From positions 1-64,000 of the forward strand of contig DATLOQ010000123.1 in assembly GCA_035536235.1 (NCBI GenBank): DNA of 64,000 bases, read 5' to 3'. Below, in pieces: positions 22,822 to 29,898 of this stretch. The notes under the pieces were generated by a model, which had not been told where the DNA came from, searched no databases, and worked only from the letters and a program-made list of their open reading frames with translations. Both the position numbers and the translations under genes were made by a program. Each line of letters begins with the position of its first letter. The first letter of the stretch is position 1. This stretch comes from DATLNF01 sp035536235. GTDB taxonomy: Bacteria; Actinomycetota; Actinomycetes; BP-191.

Positions 22822-23502
22822 CTAGCCGCCGGTCGTCCCGTGCTCGGAGCACTGCGCGGACCACCCTGTGGGGGTCACCTGCACCGTCATCCGTCGGCCG
22901 CACTGCGCGCAGAACCGGGGTGGCTCCAGCTCACGCGCACGGGTGCACGCCACGTGGTCACCGGTCGCCGATGCTGTGCCGCACCGGTCGCAGAAGCCAC
23001 CGATCGGAGCAGCCACCAGATCCAGTGCGTAGGTGATCAGGTCCACGCCGGGTCGTACGGTCCAGTCGTCGGCTGGGGTGCGGACGAAGCCGAGGCGTTC
23101 GTAGAGTCGATGCGCGTCGCGCATCATCGCCTGGGTCGACAGGCGGAGTCGGTGGAGGCCGAGTGCTCGCGCCCGGTCGATGCACGCGGTGACCAGCGCC
23201 TCGCCCGCCCCTCGGCGTCGGGCCGCTGGGGCGACCGCGAGCATGCGGAAGACGGCTTCGCCCGGGGCAGCCTGCTCGGCGTAGTCGCTGCCGAAGTTGG
23301 CGAAAGCGACCGACCCGAGCAGCGTGCCCTTGTCATCGACGGCAACAAGGACCTCAGCCGTGGAAGCCCGCCGAGCCACGTCCCGCAGCTCGATCTCGTA
23401 CTCGCCGAGGGTGCTGCCACGCAGATCGCGGTATACCTCCGCGGTCAGCTCGGCGATGCCGTCGTACTCCTCGGGAACGGCCGCCCGGACTCGCACGCTC
23501 AT
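22822..23502 (-). CDS. fusion of GNAT N-acetyltransferase and BsaP-like biotin synthase auxiliary domain
   Basis: The product has 226 residues. Residues 1 to about 163 form a GNAT acetyltransferase with the acetyl-CoA loop MLAVAPAARRRGAG and the motif-B region AHRLYERLGF. Residues about 169-226 form a cysteine-rich domain with Cys at 171, 174, 186, 198, 201 and 218. Its wording (FCDRCG, GDHVAC, FCAQCGRR, VQVTPTGWSA) matches BsaP, the small iron-sulfur protein that supports BioB in mycobacteria. It lies downstream of bioB on the same strand. In other actinobacteria BsaP is a separate small gene. ATG 23502 is the natural start of the GNAT domain. Confidence 0.8.
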   Translation of the reverse strand: MSVRVRAAVPEEYDGIAELTAEVYRDLRGSTLGEYEIELRDVARRASTAEVLVAVDDKGTLLGSVAFANFGSDYAEQAAPGEAVFRMLAVAPAARRRGAGEALVTACIDRARALGLHRLRLSTQAMMRDAHRLYERLGFVRTPADDWTVRPGVDLITYALDLVAAPIGGFCDRCGTASATGDHVACTRARELEPPRFCAQCGRRMTVQVTPTGWSAQCSEHGTTGG

Positions 23503-23550
23503 GTGCGCCGAGCCGGTTGAGGGCACCGGCGAGTGGGCAGGGCGTAGGTC

Positions 23551-23652
23551 ATGTTCTTCTTCTTCTCCAACCGTCTCGGCTGCGCCGGCTCGATTGCGGT
23601 CTCTGTGGTGGCCAGCCTGGTGCTGTTCGCGTTGCTGAGGTCGTGTTCCTAG
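23551..23652 (+). CDS. 33-residue single-pass membrane protein
   Basis: The product starts MFFFFSNRLGCAGS and continues with a hydrophobic helix (VSVVASLVLFALL) and a short RSCS tail. Small proteins with the MFxFFNNRLGCLGS-like start are widespread in actinobacteria, so this is likely real though unstudied. It sits antisense to the gap between bioB and the GNAT-BsaP gene, 27 bases from the bioB stop. Function unknown. Confidence 0.55.
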   Translation: MFFFFSNRLGCAGSIAVSVVASLVLFALLRSCS

Positions 23653-23678
23653 CCTGCGGCGGACAGCAACCACAGCGC

Positions 23679-24671
23679 TCAGAACGTCGCGCCCAGCGCC
23701 TTCACCGGCATCTGCAGCCGCTCCAGCATGGCCAGGTCCTCGGTGGGCTCGCGGCCGAGCGTCGTGAGGTAGTTGCCGATGATGACGGCGTTGATGCCGC
23801 CCACCATGCCCCGCTCGGTCAAGTCGCCCAGGGTGATCTCGCGTCCACCGGCGTAGCGCAGGATGGTGCGCGGCAGCGCGAGGCGGAAGGTGGCGATCGT
23901 CCGCAACGCGTCGCGGCCGGCGACGACCGGCAGATCGCCGAACGGGGTGCCCGGGCGGGGATTGAGGAAGTTGAGCGGCACCTCATGCGGCGCCAGCTCT
24001 GCCAGCTGGCCGGCTAGCTCGGCCCGCTGCTCCAGCGACTCGCCCATCCCGATGATGCCGCCGCAGCAGAGCTCCATGCCGGCCTCCCGGACGCGCACGC
24101 AGGTGTCCCAGCGCTCCTGCCAGCTGTGGGTGGTCACCACCTGGTCGAAGTGCGAGCGAGCAGTCTCCAAGTTGTGGTTGACCCGGTGCACCCCGGCCGA
24201 CTGGAGCGTGGCTACCTGCTCGTCGTCGAGGATGCCGAGGGAGACCGCGATGTTGATGTCGACCGCCGCCCGAATCGCCGCGATGCCGTCGAGCACCAGG
24301 CTCATCAGCCGCTCATCCGGGCCGCGCACGGCCGCCACGATGCAGAACTCCGTCGCGCCGGTCGCGGCTGTCTCTTTGGCCGCAAGGACCAGGGAGGGTA
24401 CGTCGATCGTCACGGAACGCACGGGCGAGCTGAACGTGCCGGACTGGGAGCAGAAGTGGCAGTCCTCAGGACAGCCGCCGGTCTTGATCGACACGATGCC
24501 CTCGACCTCGACCTCTGGGCCGCACCAGCGCAGGCGGACCTCATGGGCTAGCGCGAGCAGGTCGTCGAGCCGGGCGTCGGGAAGCGTCAGGCAGGACAGC
24601 GCCTGCCCGGCGTCGAGACCCCGGCCGTCTTCGAGCACCTGCTGCCGAGCGATGTGGAGAATGTCGGTCAC
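23679..24671 (-). CDS. bioB: biotin synthase
   Basis: The 330-residue radical-SAM enzyme inserts sulfur into dethiobiotin. The [4Fe-4S] motif is C67-x3-C71-x2-C74 (CPEDCHFC), and other landmarks are KTGGCPEDC, NHNLETA, GGIIGMGE and FLNPRPGTP, followed by the C-terminal NAVIIGNYLTT. This is the form that needs BsaP in mycobacteria, and a BsaP-like domain is encoded just downstream. The start GTG 24671 has AGGA 8 bases upstream. No bioA, bioF or bioD gene is in the window. Confidence 0.95.
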   Translation of the reverse strand: MTDILHIARQQVLEDGRGLDAGQALSCLTLPDARLDDLLALAHEVRLRWCGPEVEVEGIVSIKTGGCPEDCHFCSQSGTFSSPVRSVTIDVPSLVLAAKETAATGATEFCIVAAVRGPDERLMSLVLDGIAAIRAAVDINIAVSLGILDDEQVATLQSAGVHRVNHNLETARSHFDQVVTTHSWQERWDTCVRVREAGMELCCGGIIGMGESLEQRAELAGQLAELAPHEVPLNFLNPRPGTPFGDLPVVAGRDALRTIATFRLALPRTILRYAGGREITLGDLTERGMVGGINAVIIGNYLTTLGREPTEDLAMLERLQMPVKALGATF

Positions 24672-24741
24672 TGTCGAATCCTGTCAGAACCGCCGGCCGT
24701 TCACTCGATGCGCATGCTGGTGTGCTGCCGCGGTCGCCCTG

Positions 24742-24987
24742 TCAGTACGGGAGCAGGACTGTGCGCCCGCCCGGCAGCGCGTTGGGGGTCTCGACGAGAT
24801 TGGTCTCGTCACCGATCCCCGGGTCCTGTGACCGGTTCGGGTCGACGTAGCGCCGGAAGACTTCGAGGGCGCCCCAGGCAATCAGCGCCAAGAGCAGGAT
24901 CACGACGATGCGAAACCGCAAGACCGGGAGCCAGGTGGGCTCCGGCTCGCGGGCCCGAGTTACTGGCCGTACGTAGGACTCACCCAT
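24742..24987 (-). CDS. small single-pass membrane protein, hypothetical
   Basis: The 81-residue protein has a cytoplasmic N-terminus (about 27 residues, Arg-rich), one hydrophobic helix (IVVILLLALIAWGALEVF) and a polar C-terminal tail ending VLLPY. No motif suggests a function. It lies between whiB1 and bioB on the same strand (70 bases before bioB, 36 bases after whiB1). Confidence 0.6.
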   Translation of the reverse strand: MGESYVRPVTRAREPEPTWLPVLRFRIVVILLLALIAWGALEVFRRYVDPNRSQDPGIGDETNLVETPNALPGGRTVLLPY

Positions 24988-25023
24988 GGGCGCACCGTCT
25001 CACAGCCGCGTCGCGGGTGTGTC

Positions 25024-25275
25024 TCAGGCGATGCGGCTGCGGGCCCGCGCACCGCGGCGCTTGAGTGCGCGGCGCTCGTCCTCGCTCAGCCCGCCCCATA
25101 CGCCGGCATCCTGCCCCGTCTCCAGTGCCCACTGAAGGCACTCAGCGCGGACATCGCAGCGCTTGCACACGAGCTTGGCGTCATCGACCTGCTGCGCCGC
25201 CGGGCCGGTCGTCCCGATCGGGAAGAACAGCTCGGGGTCTTCGTCGCGGCAGAGCGCGCGGTGACGCCAGTCCAT
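25024..25275 (-). CDS. whiB1: WhiB1/WblE-type iron-sulfur transcriptional regulator
   Basis: The 83-residue protein starts MDWRHRALCRDEDPELFFP, typical of WhiB1 (WblE of Streptomyces). Four cysteines (ALCR, then CKRC and AEC) would hold a [4Fe-4S] cluster that reacts with NO. A GVWGG turn and the basic tail RRALKRRGARARSRIA follow. WhiB1 is essential in mycobacteria and binds sigma-A. The ATG at 25275 has GAGGAG 7 bases upstream. A CRP-like palindrome lies about 40 bases further upstream, like the Cmr/CRP control known for mycobacterial whiB1. Confidence 0.93.
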   Translation of the reverse strand: MDWRHRALCRDEDPELFFPIGTTGPAAQQVDDAKLVCKRCDVRAECLQWALETGQDAGVWGGLSEDERRALKRRGARARSRIA

Positions 25276-25311
25276 GTGGAACAACTCCTCTGTAGCGCCG
25301 GCCACGGCCGG

Positions 25312-25335
25312 ACTTTGTGAAAAATTTCACGAAGT
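25312..25335. promoter_or_regulatory. CRP/FNR-type palindrome upstream of whiB1
   Basis: The 11-base arms ACTTTGTGAAA (25312-25322) and TTTCACGAAGT (25325-25335) match at 10 of 11 positions. The core TGTGA, six bases, TCACG fits the CRP consensus TGTGA-N6-TCACA with one change. In M. tuberculosis whiB1 is cAMP-CRP controlled, so the location agrees with a known circuit. Confidence 0.55.
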
Positions 25336-25400
25336 AGTCGCGATGTCAGGTTCTCGGAAACGGTGGTGGTGACTACGTCAACGGCTTGCTGACGAACCGT

Positions 25401-25421
25401 ACCGGGCTAGGGAAGCCCGGT
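25401..25421. repeat. 8-base hairpin in the whiB1 upstream region
   Basis: ACCGGGCT (25401-25408) and AGCCCGGT (25414-25421) form perfect arms around AGGGA. There is no T-tract. It may be a terminator for the upstream kinase transcript or a fold in a long whiB1 leader. Confidence 0.35.
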
Positions 25422-25466
25422 CCATAGGTCCAACGGGGTTCACAGTAGCCCCTGGAGCGAGTGCTA

Positions 25467-25498
25467 GCAAGCACTTTGCAAGCACTTTTCGGCACTTT
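25467..25498. repeat. 11-base direct repeats with AAAGTGC core (minus strand)
   Basis: GCAAGCACTTT occurs twice in tandem (25467-25477 and 25478-25488), followed by a shorter GGCACTTT copy ending 25498. On the minus strand the core is AAAGTGC, three times at 10-11 base spacing. This is reminiscent of the repeated AAAGTGG/T boxes bound by MraZ-type regulators. Confidence 0.45.
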
Positions 25499-25574
25499 AT
25501 GTCAGGTATGGCACTCGGGCTCTACCTTGGCAGTCGGCGTACCCAGATTCCGGCGTACCCATGCCCGGGCGCGG

Positions 25575-26483
25575 TCAGACGACGACCGAGAGCGCGCGGG
25601 GCACGGATCGGAAGACCACTCGCTCCCGCTCGCCGATGTAGTCCCCGTCGAGCTGGAGGGCGATGGGTCGGCTGCTGGAGACGGTGAAGTCCTCCAGATC
25701 GTGTCGCGCAACAAGGCGTCGGCCCTTGACCCGGGCCCGCACCACCAGCATCTGGCGAACAGTGCGGAGCATCGAGAACGTGCTCAGCCGGGTCAAGCCG
25801 AGCGCGTCGAGGCCCGCATCGAAGTCCCCAGCAGGGCAGGGGTCGACGGCGCGCCCACCCAGGTAGGTCCAGGGGCGGCCGTTCGCCACGACCAGGTTGA
25901 AGAGGCCGTGGACCGGCTCGGCGTCCGGCTCGTGCAGCGTCAGCGCCGCCTGCCGGCGATCACAGTCTGTGTAGAAGTGGCGGACAGCGCTGCGGACGAA
26001 CAGGCCGGGGGTGGCTCGCCGGCCGGCGCGGCGACGGCGTTCCACCTCATGCACGACCTCCGCGTCGATGCCCAGCCCGGCGCAGAACGTGAAGTAGCGG
26101 TCGTCCGCCTGGCCCAGGTTGATGACCCGCCGCCGGCCGGCCCGCAGCGCGTCCAGGATCTCGCTGGTGGCTTCGACGGGAGAGGCGGACAGACCCAGAG
26201 CGCGCGCGAAGACGTTGGTCGACCCCCCTGGTACGACGGCAAACGAGAGGCTCGAGCCGGCCAGCCCGTTCACCGCCTCGTTCACCGTGCCGTCACCTCC
26301 GAGGGCCACCACTACGTCGAGGTCATCTGCGACGGCTTGGCGCGCAAGGTCGGCCGCATGGCCGCGGCGTTCGGTCTCCACGATGTCGAGCTTGAGGTCG
26401 CTGGCCAGCGCGCGGGCGAGCACGTCGCGGGTCCGGGCGGTGGTTGCGGTGGCCTGGGGGTTGACGATCAGTAGGGCGCGCAT
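25575..26483 (-). CDS. diacylglycerol kinase family lipid kinase
   Basis: The 302-residue DAGK_cat protein starts MRALLIVNPQATA. It has the nucleotide-binding motif ALGGDGTVNEAVNGL and PGGSTNVFARALG, followed by the family's C-terminal half with VANGRPWTYLGG and a substrate/metal region. It likely phosphorylates diacylglycerol or a related lipid at the membrane. ATG 26483 is preferred over a longer frame because TACTCT lies 6 bases upstream, the leaderless pattern. It sits between whiB1 and the sigF operon on the same strand. Confidence 0.86.
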   Translation of the reverse strand: MRALLIVNPQATATTARTRDVLARALASDLKLDIVETERRGHAADLARQAVADDLDVVVALGGDGTVNEAVNGLAGSSLSFAVVPGGSTNVFARALGLSASPVEATSEILDALRAGRRRVINLGQADDRYFTFCAGLGIDAEVVHEVERRRRAGRRATPGLFVRSAVRHFYTDCDRRQAALTLHEPDAEPVHGLFNLVVANGRPWTYLGGRAVDPCPAGDFDAGLDALGLTRLSTFSMLRTVRQMLVVRARVKGRRLVARHDLEDFTVSSSRPIALQLDGDYIGERERVVFRSVPRALSVVV

Positions 26484-26489
26484 CGAGAC

Positions 26490-26495
26490 AGAGTA
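26490..26495 (-). promoter_or_regulatory. -10 hexamer TACTCT before the lipid kinase gene
   Basis: TACTCT on the minus strand lies 6 bases before the ATG at 26483, with no Shine-Dalgarno sequence. Confidence 0.4.
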
Positions 26496-26542
26496 GCCCC
26501 GCACGCCCGGCAGCCCTGCCCGGCAGCCCTGCCCGGTACGCC

Positions 26543-27475
26543 TCAGTCTTCGGAGAGCAGGCCCACGCGCAGCTGGGCCAGGGTGCGCGCCAGGAGGCGT
26601 GAGACGTGCATCTGCGAGATGCCCAGCTCGTTCGCGATCTGCGACTGCGTCATGTTGCCGAAGAACCGCAGCATGAGGATCCTCTTCTCGCGCGAGGGCA
26701 GCTGCTCCAGGAGCGGCTTGAGGGACTCCCGGTACTCCACGCCCTCGAGGGCCTCATCGAGCTGGCCGAGCGAGTCGGCAACGGCGGGGGAGTCCTCGTC
26801 GCCACTGTCGGTGGCGTCAAGGGACACCGCCGAATAGGCGTTAGCGGATTCGAGACCCTCGAGGATCTCCTCCTCTGTGAGCCCGATGTGGGCCGCCAGC
26901 TCCGCCACAGTCGGTGATCGGCCGAGGGTCTGCGACAGCTCACCGGTCGCCTTCGTCAGCGTCAGCTTCAGCTCCTGCAGGCGCCGTGGCACCCGGATTG
27001 CCCAGCCCTTGTCGCGGAAGTGCCTCTTGATCTCTCCCACAATCGTGGGTGTGGCGTAGGTCGAGAACTCCACTCCGCGCTCGAGGTCGAACCGGTCGAC
27101 GCTCTTGATCAGCCCGATGGTGGCCACCTGCACGAGGTCCTCCAGCGGCTCCCCCCGGTTGCGGAACCGCCGAGCGAGGTACTCGACGAGCGGCAGGTGC
27201 ATCCGCACGAGCTCGTCGCGGACCTCCGGCACCGGGTTCGCCGCTAGCTCAGCGAAGAGCACCCGGGCGCGGGCTCGCTCGCCCGCCGTGCGTTCTGACC
27301 GGGTCGCCAACACGTCGTCGCTCTGCACGGCGTCCAGGGCCGCGGCGGCATCGGGGTCGGTGATGTCGTCATCTGCTGCCTCAGCGTCCGCTGCGTCAGC
27401 GTCCGCTGCCTCAGGATCAGTCGAGCCGGGCGGTGCCGACTTCGGCTCGTGGGAGCCGGGAGGCGCCGCCGTCAT
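26543..27475 (-). CDS. sigF: RNA polymerase sigma factor, SigB/SigF/SigG group
   Basis: The product has 310 residues. An acidic Ala/Asp-rich N-terminal extension (about 70 residues) precedes a normal group-3 sigma core. Region 2 reads HLPLVEYLARRF...EPLEDLVQVATIGLIKSVDRFD and FSTYATPTIVGEIKRHFRDK. Region 3 reads TVAELAAHIGLTEEEI and region 4 LPSREKRILMLRFFGNMTQSQIANELGISQMHVSRLL. These match actinobacterial SigF/SigB stress or sporulation factors. The ATG overlaps the rsbW stop (ATGA), so sigma and antagonist are co-translated. Confidence 0.93.
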   Translation of the reverse strand: MTAAPPGSHEPKSAPPGSTDPEAADADAADAEAADDDITDPDAAAALDAVQSDDVLATRSERTAGERARARVLFAELAANPVPEVRDELVRMHLPLVEYLARRFRNRGEPLEDLVQVATIGLIKSVDRFDLERGVEFSTYATPTIVGEIKRHFRDKGWAIRVPRRLQELKLTLTKATGELSQTLGRSPTVAELAAHIGLTEEEILEGLESANAYSAVSLDATDSGDEDSPAVADSLGQLDEALEGVEYRESLKPLLEQLPSREKRILMLRFFGNMTQSQIANELGISQMHVSRLLARTLAQLRVGLLSED

Positions 27476-27882
27476 ACACCGGCCTCCTCGTCCATCGCCT
27501 CGCGGTGCTTGGAGAGCCGGATCGTCACCTGGTCCCCGTCCAGGGTGGCGTCGACCTCTCCCGCCAGGGCCGAGAGCACCGTCCACGCGAAAGTGTCGCG
27601 GGAGGGCAGCGCGGAGTCGTGCGTGGGCAGGCTAACCGCGATGTCGAGCACCCCGGGGCGGAGGTCGAATCGGCAGGTGAGGTCGGCACCGTCCACGGCC
27701 CGCGGCAGGAGCATCGCACAGGCCTCGTCCACGGCGATCTTCAAGTCCTCGATGTCGTCGATGGTGAAGTCAAGGCGAGAGGCGAGCCCGGCAGTTGCGG
27801 TCCGCAGCACGGATAGATAGGCGCCGGTCGCCGGGAGCCGGAGGGCCACGTGGTCCCCCGTCGACGGGCTCTGCTCAGTCAT
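27472..27882 (-). CDS. rsbW: RsbW-type anti-sigma factor (ATP-binding, GHKL)
   Basis: The 136-residue HATPase_c-fold protein has DIEDLKIAVDEACAMLL as the N-box region. The usual catalytic Asn is replaced, as in other actinobacterial RsbW/UsfX proteins. It is followed by LDIAVSLP and the C-terminal FAWTVLSALAGEVDAT. It should bind and hold the SigF-type factor encoded next. ATG 27882 has AGGAGC 5 bases upstream. No anti-anti-sigma gene is adjacent. A long open extension of this frame upstream runs antisense to the metallophosphoesterase gene and is rejected. Confidence 0.85.
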   Translation of the reverse strand: MTEQSPSTGDHVALRLPATGAYLSVLRTATAGLASRLDFTIDDIEDLKIAVDEACAMLLPRAVDGADLTCRFDLRPGVLDIAVSLPTHDSALPSRDTFAWTVLSALAGEVDATLDGDQVTIRLSKHREAMDEEAGV

Positions 27883-27975
27883 CCGCGCTCCTACCTCTGT
27901 CGGCGTACGTCCGTCGCAGTCTGCCGTGCGGACGGGATTCTTGCGCAGGGCGCGCAGCCACGACACGGTAGGACA

Positions 27976-29889
27976 GTGCGGAAGCCGACGAGACGCGACG
28001 TGCTGCGCAGCGCTGTGCTGCTTGGCGGCAGTGCAGTAGCCCCCACCTTCTTCCCCTCCCGCGGGTCCTGGGCTGCCAGTAGACCCATCCAGCGCGGGGG
28101 TACGACGCTGGCTGGCACGGTACTGCGTGATGACGCCACCGCCAATGCTGGCGGCTACCGCCTGCTCCGCGCCGGGCCGGGCGAGCCGCATCTCGTCCGC
28201 ACCGACCTGATGACCGCGGCGAAGCCCGGGCGGTCCACTCGCCGGGCCGGGGTCGCGGCCTTCGTCCACCTCACCGACATCCACGTCATCGACGCGCAGT
28301 CCCCTGCGCGGGTGGAGTTCCTGGACCGCTATGACGACGAGCCGACGAGTGTGCGGGTCTTCGACGCCGCGTACCGTCCCCAGGAGATCTTCAGCGCTCA
28401 GCTCGCTGACGCGGTGATCCGGGGGGCCCGGCAGCTGCGCCAAGGGCCAGTCACCGGTCGGCCCACCGAGTTCGCCATCTGCACGGGCGACAACATCGAC
28501 AACGCGCAGTACAACGAGCTCCGGCAGTACATCGCCCTGCTCGACGGCAGCGTCGTCGTGCCGGACAGCGGCGACCTCAGCCGGTGGGAGGGGGTGCACG
28601 ACGGCGACCCGCTCACCTACGACGTCCACTACTGGCATCCGGACGGCACACCGAGCGGGGTCCCGGCCGGCACCGACGACAACGCCCGTCGGCTGTACGG
28701 CTATCCGATAGTGTCCGGCGCACTTGACGCCGCGCGGCGTCCGTTCCGGGCGACCGGGATCGGCACCCCGTGGTACACGGCGTTCGGCAACCACGACCCG
28801 CTGGTGCAGGGCAACGCCCCCCGTACCAGCTTCTTCAACGCCATCGCAGTGGGCAGCACCAAAGTCGTGGGTCTGCCTGCCGGGGCCTCTGCCGGCGACA
28901 TCGCGCAGGGTGTGAGCAACGGCGATCCGGCTGCCCTTGCAGCCGCGCTGGGTGGGCCGGCGCGTCCGGTCAGTCCCGACCCGGATCGTCGGCTGCTGAG
29001 CCGTGCCGAGATCGTCGCCGAGCACTTCCTCACCAGCGGTACGCCGGTCGGACACGGCTTCACCCAGCGCAACGTGACCGACGACGTGGCCTATTACGCG
29101 TTCGACTCTGGGTCCGTGCGGTGCGTCGTCCTCGACACGGTCAACCCCGGTGGGAACAGCGACGGCTCGATCGACCGGGCGCAGCTGGCCTGGCTGAAGG
29201 CTGAGCTCGCCGACAGCAGCCGGCAGACGGGCGGGCGGGACCGGCTGGTCGTCGTTTTCAGCCATCACACCATCGCGACCATGAAAAACGAGGTGCTCGC
29301 GCCGGGGGAGACCCAGCGCCGGGTGCTCGGACCCGAGGTGCGCACTGTGCTGCTGGGCGCCCCGCAGGTGGTGCTGTGGGTCAACGGCCACACGCACAAC
29401 AACGCCGTGCAGGCGCACCTCCGTCCGGGCGGCGGCGGGTTCTGGGAGGTCAACACCGCCGCCCACGTCGACTTCCCGCATCACTCGCGCATCATCGAGA
29501 TCGCCGACAACCGCGACGGCACGCTGTCGATCTTCGCCACGATCGTGGACGCAGACGCTCCCGTGCGGTCTGCCGGTCGCGTTGACACGCCGCGGGCGAT
29601 GGCCTCGCTGGCCCGCGAGCTCGCGGCCAACGACTGGCAGTTCCGAGATGACGTTCGCCGGGGTGCGGTCGAGGACCGCAACGTCGAGCTCCTCGTCGCT
29701 GCGCCCTTCCCGCTGACCGCCGCCCCCGTGCGCGGGCGACCCGAGCCGGTGGCTCGCCCGAGACCGCTCCCCGCTACCGGCAGCGCGGCTCGTCCGGAGG
29801 CGGTCGCGGCGGCTCTCGTGATCGCTGCCGCCGGTCTGGCCGCCGCCGCTCGCCAAGACGGAGCCGGCCGCCCCGACGCCGGCAGCTAG
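27976..29889 (+). CDS. exported metallophosphoesterase (TIGR03767/PPA1498-like) with LPxTG sortase anchor
   Basis: The 637-residue protein has a twin-arginine-like signal (TRRDVLRSAVLLGGSAVA). The calcineurin-type metal motifs appear in order: HLTDIHVID, CTGDNID, FGNHD, VVFSHHT and NGHTHNN. The C-terminus carries LPATG, then a hydrophobic helix (AVAAALVIAAAGLAAAA) and a charged tail, which is a classical sortase sorting signal. It should be folded, exported and bound to the wall. The GTG start at 27976 is inferred from the signal peptide. It is divergent from rsbW. The substrate is unknown. Confidence 0.85.
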   Translation: MRKPTRRDVLRSAVLLGGSAVAPTFFPSRGSWAASRPIQRGGTTLAGTVLRDDATANAGGYRLLRAGPGEPHLVRTDLMTAAKPGRSTRRAGVAAFVHLTDIHVIDAQSPARVEFLDRYDDEPTSVRVFDAAYRPQEIFSAQLADAVIRGARQLRQGPVTGRPTEFAICTGDNIDNAQYNELRQYIALLDGSVVVPDSGDLSRWEGVHDGDPLTYDVHYWHPDGTPSGVPAGTDDNARRLYGYPIVSGALDAARRPFRATGIGTPWYTAFGNHDPLVQGNAPRTSFFNAIAVGSTKVVGLPAGASAGDIAQGVSNGDPAALAAALGGPARPVSPDPDRRLLSRAEIVAEHFLTSGTPVGHGFTQRNVTDDVAYYAFDSGSVRCVVLDTVNPGGNSDGSIDRAQLAWLKAELADSSRQTGGRDRLVVVFSHHTIATMKNEVLAPGETQRRVLGPEVRTVLLGAPQVVLWVNGHTHNNAVQAHLRPGGGGFWEVNTAAHVDFPHHSRIIEIADNRDGTLSIFATIVDADAPVRSAGRVDTPRAMASLARELAANDWQFRDDVRRGAVEDRNVELLVAAPFPLTAAPVRGRPEPVARPRPLPATGSAARPEAVAAALVIAAAGLAAAARQDGAGRPDAGS

Positions 29890-29892
29890 CCT
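29887..29892 (+). promoter_or_regulatory. -10 hexamer TAGCCT before the DUF3159 gene
   Basis: TAGCCT lies 6 bases before the ATG at 29899 and overlaps the TAG stop of the metallophosphoesterase gene. No Shine-Dalgarno sequence is present. Confidence 0.45.
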
Positions 29893-29898
29893 GGGTGC

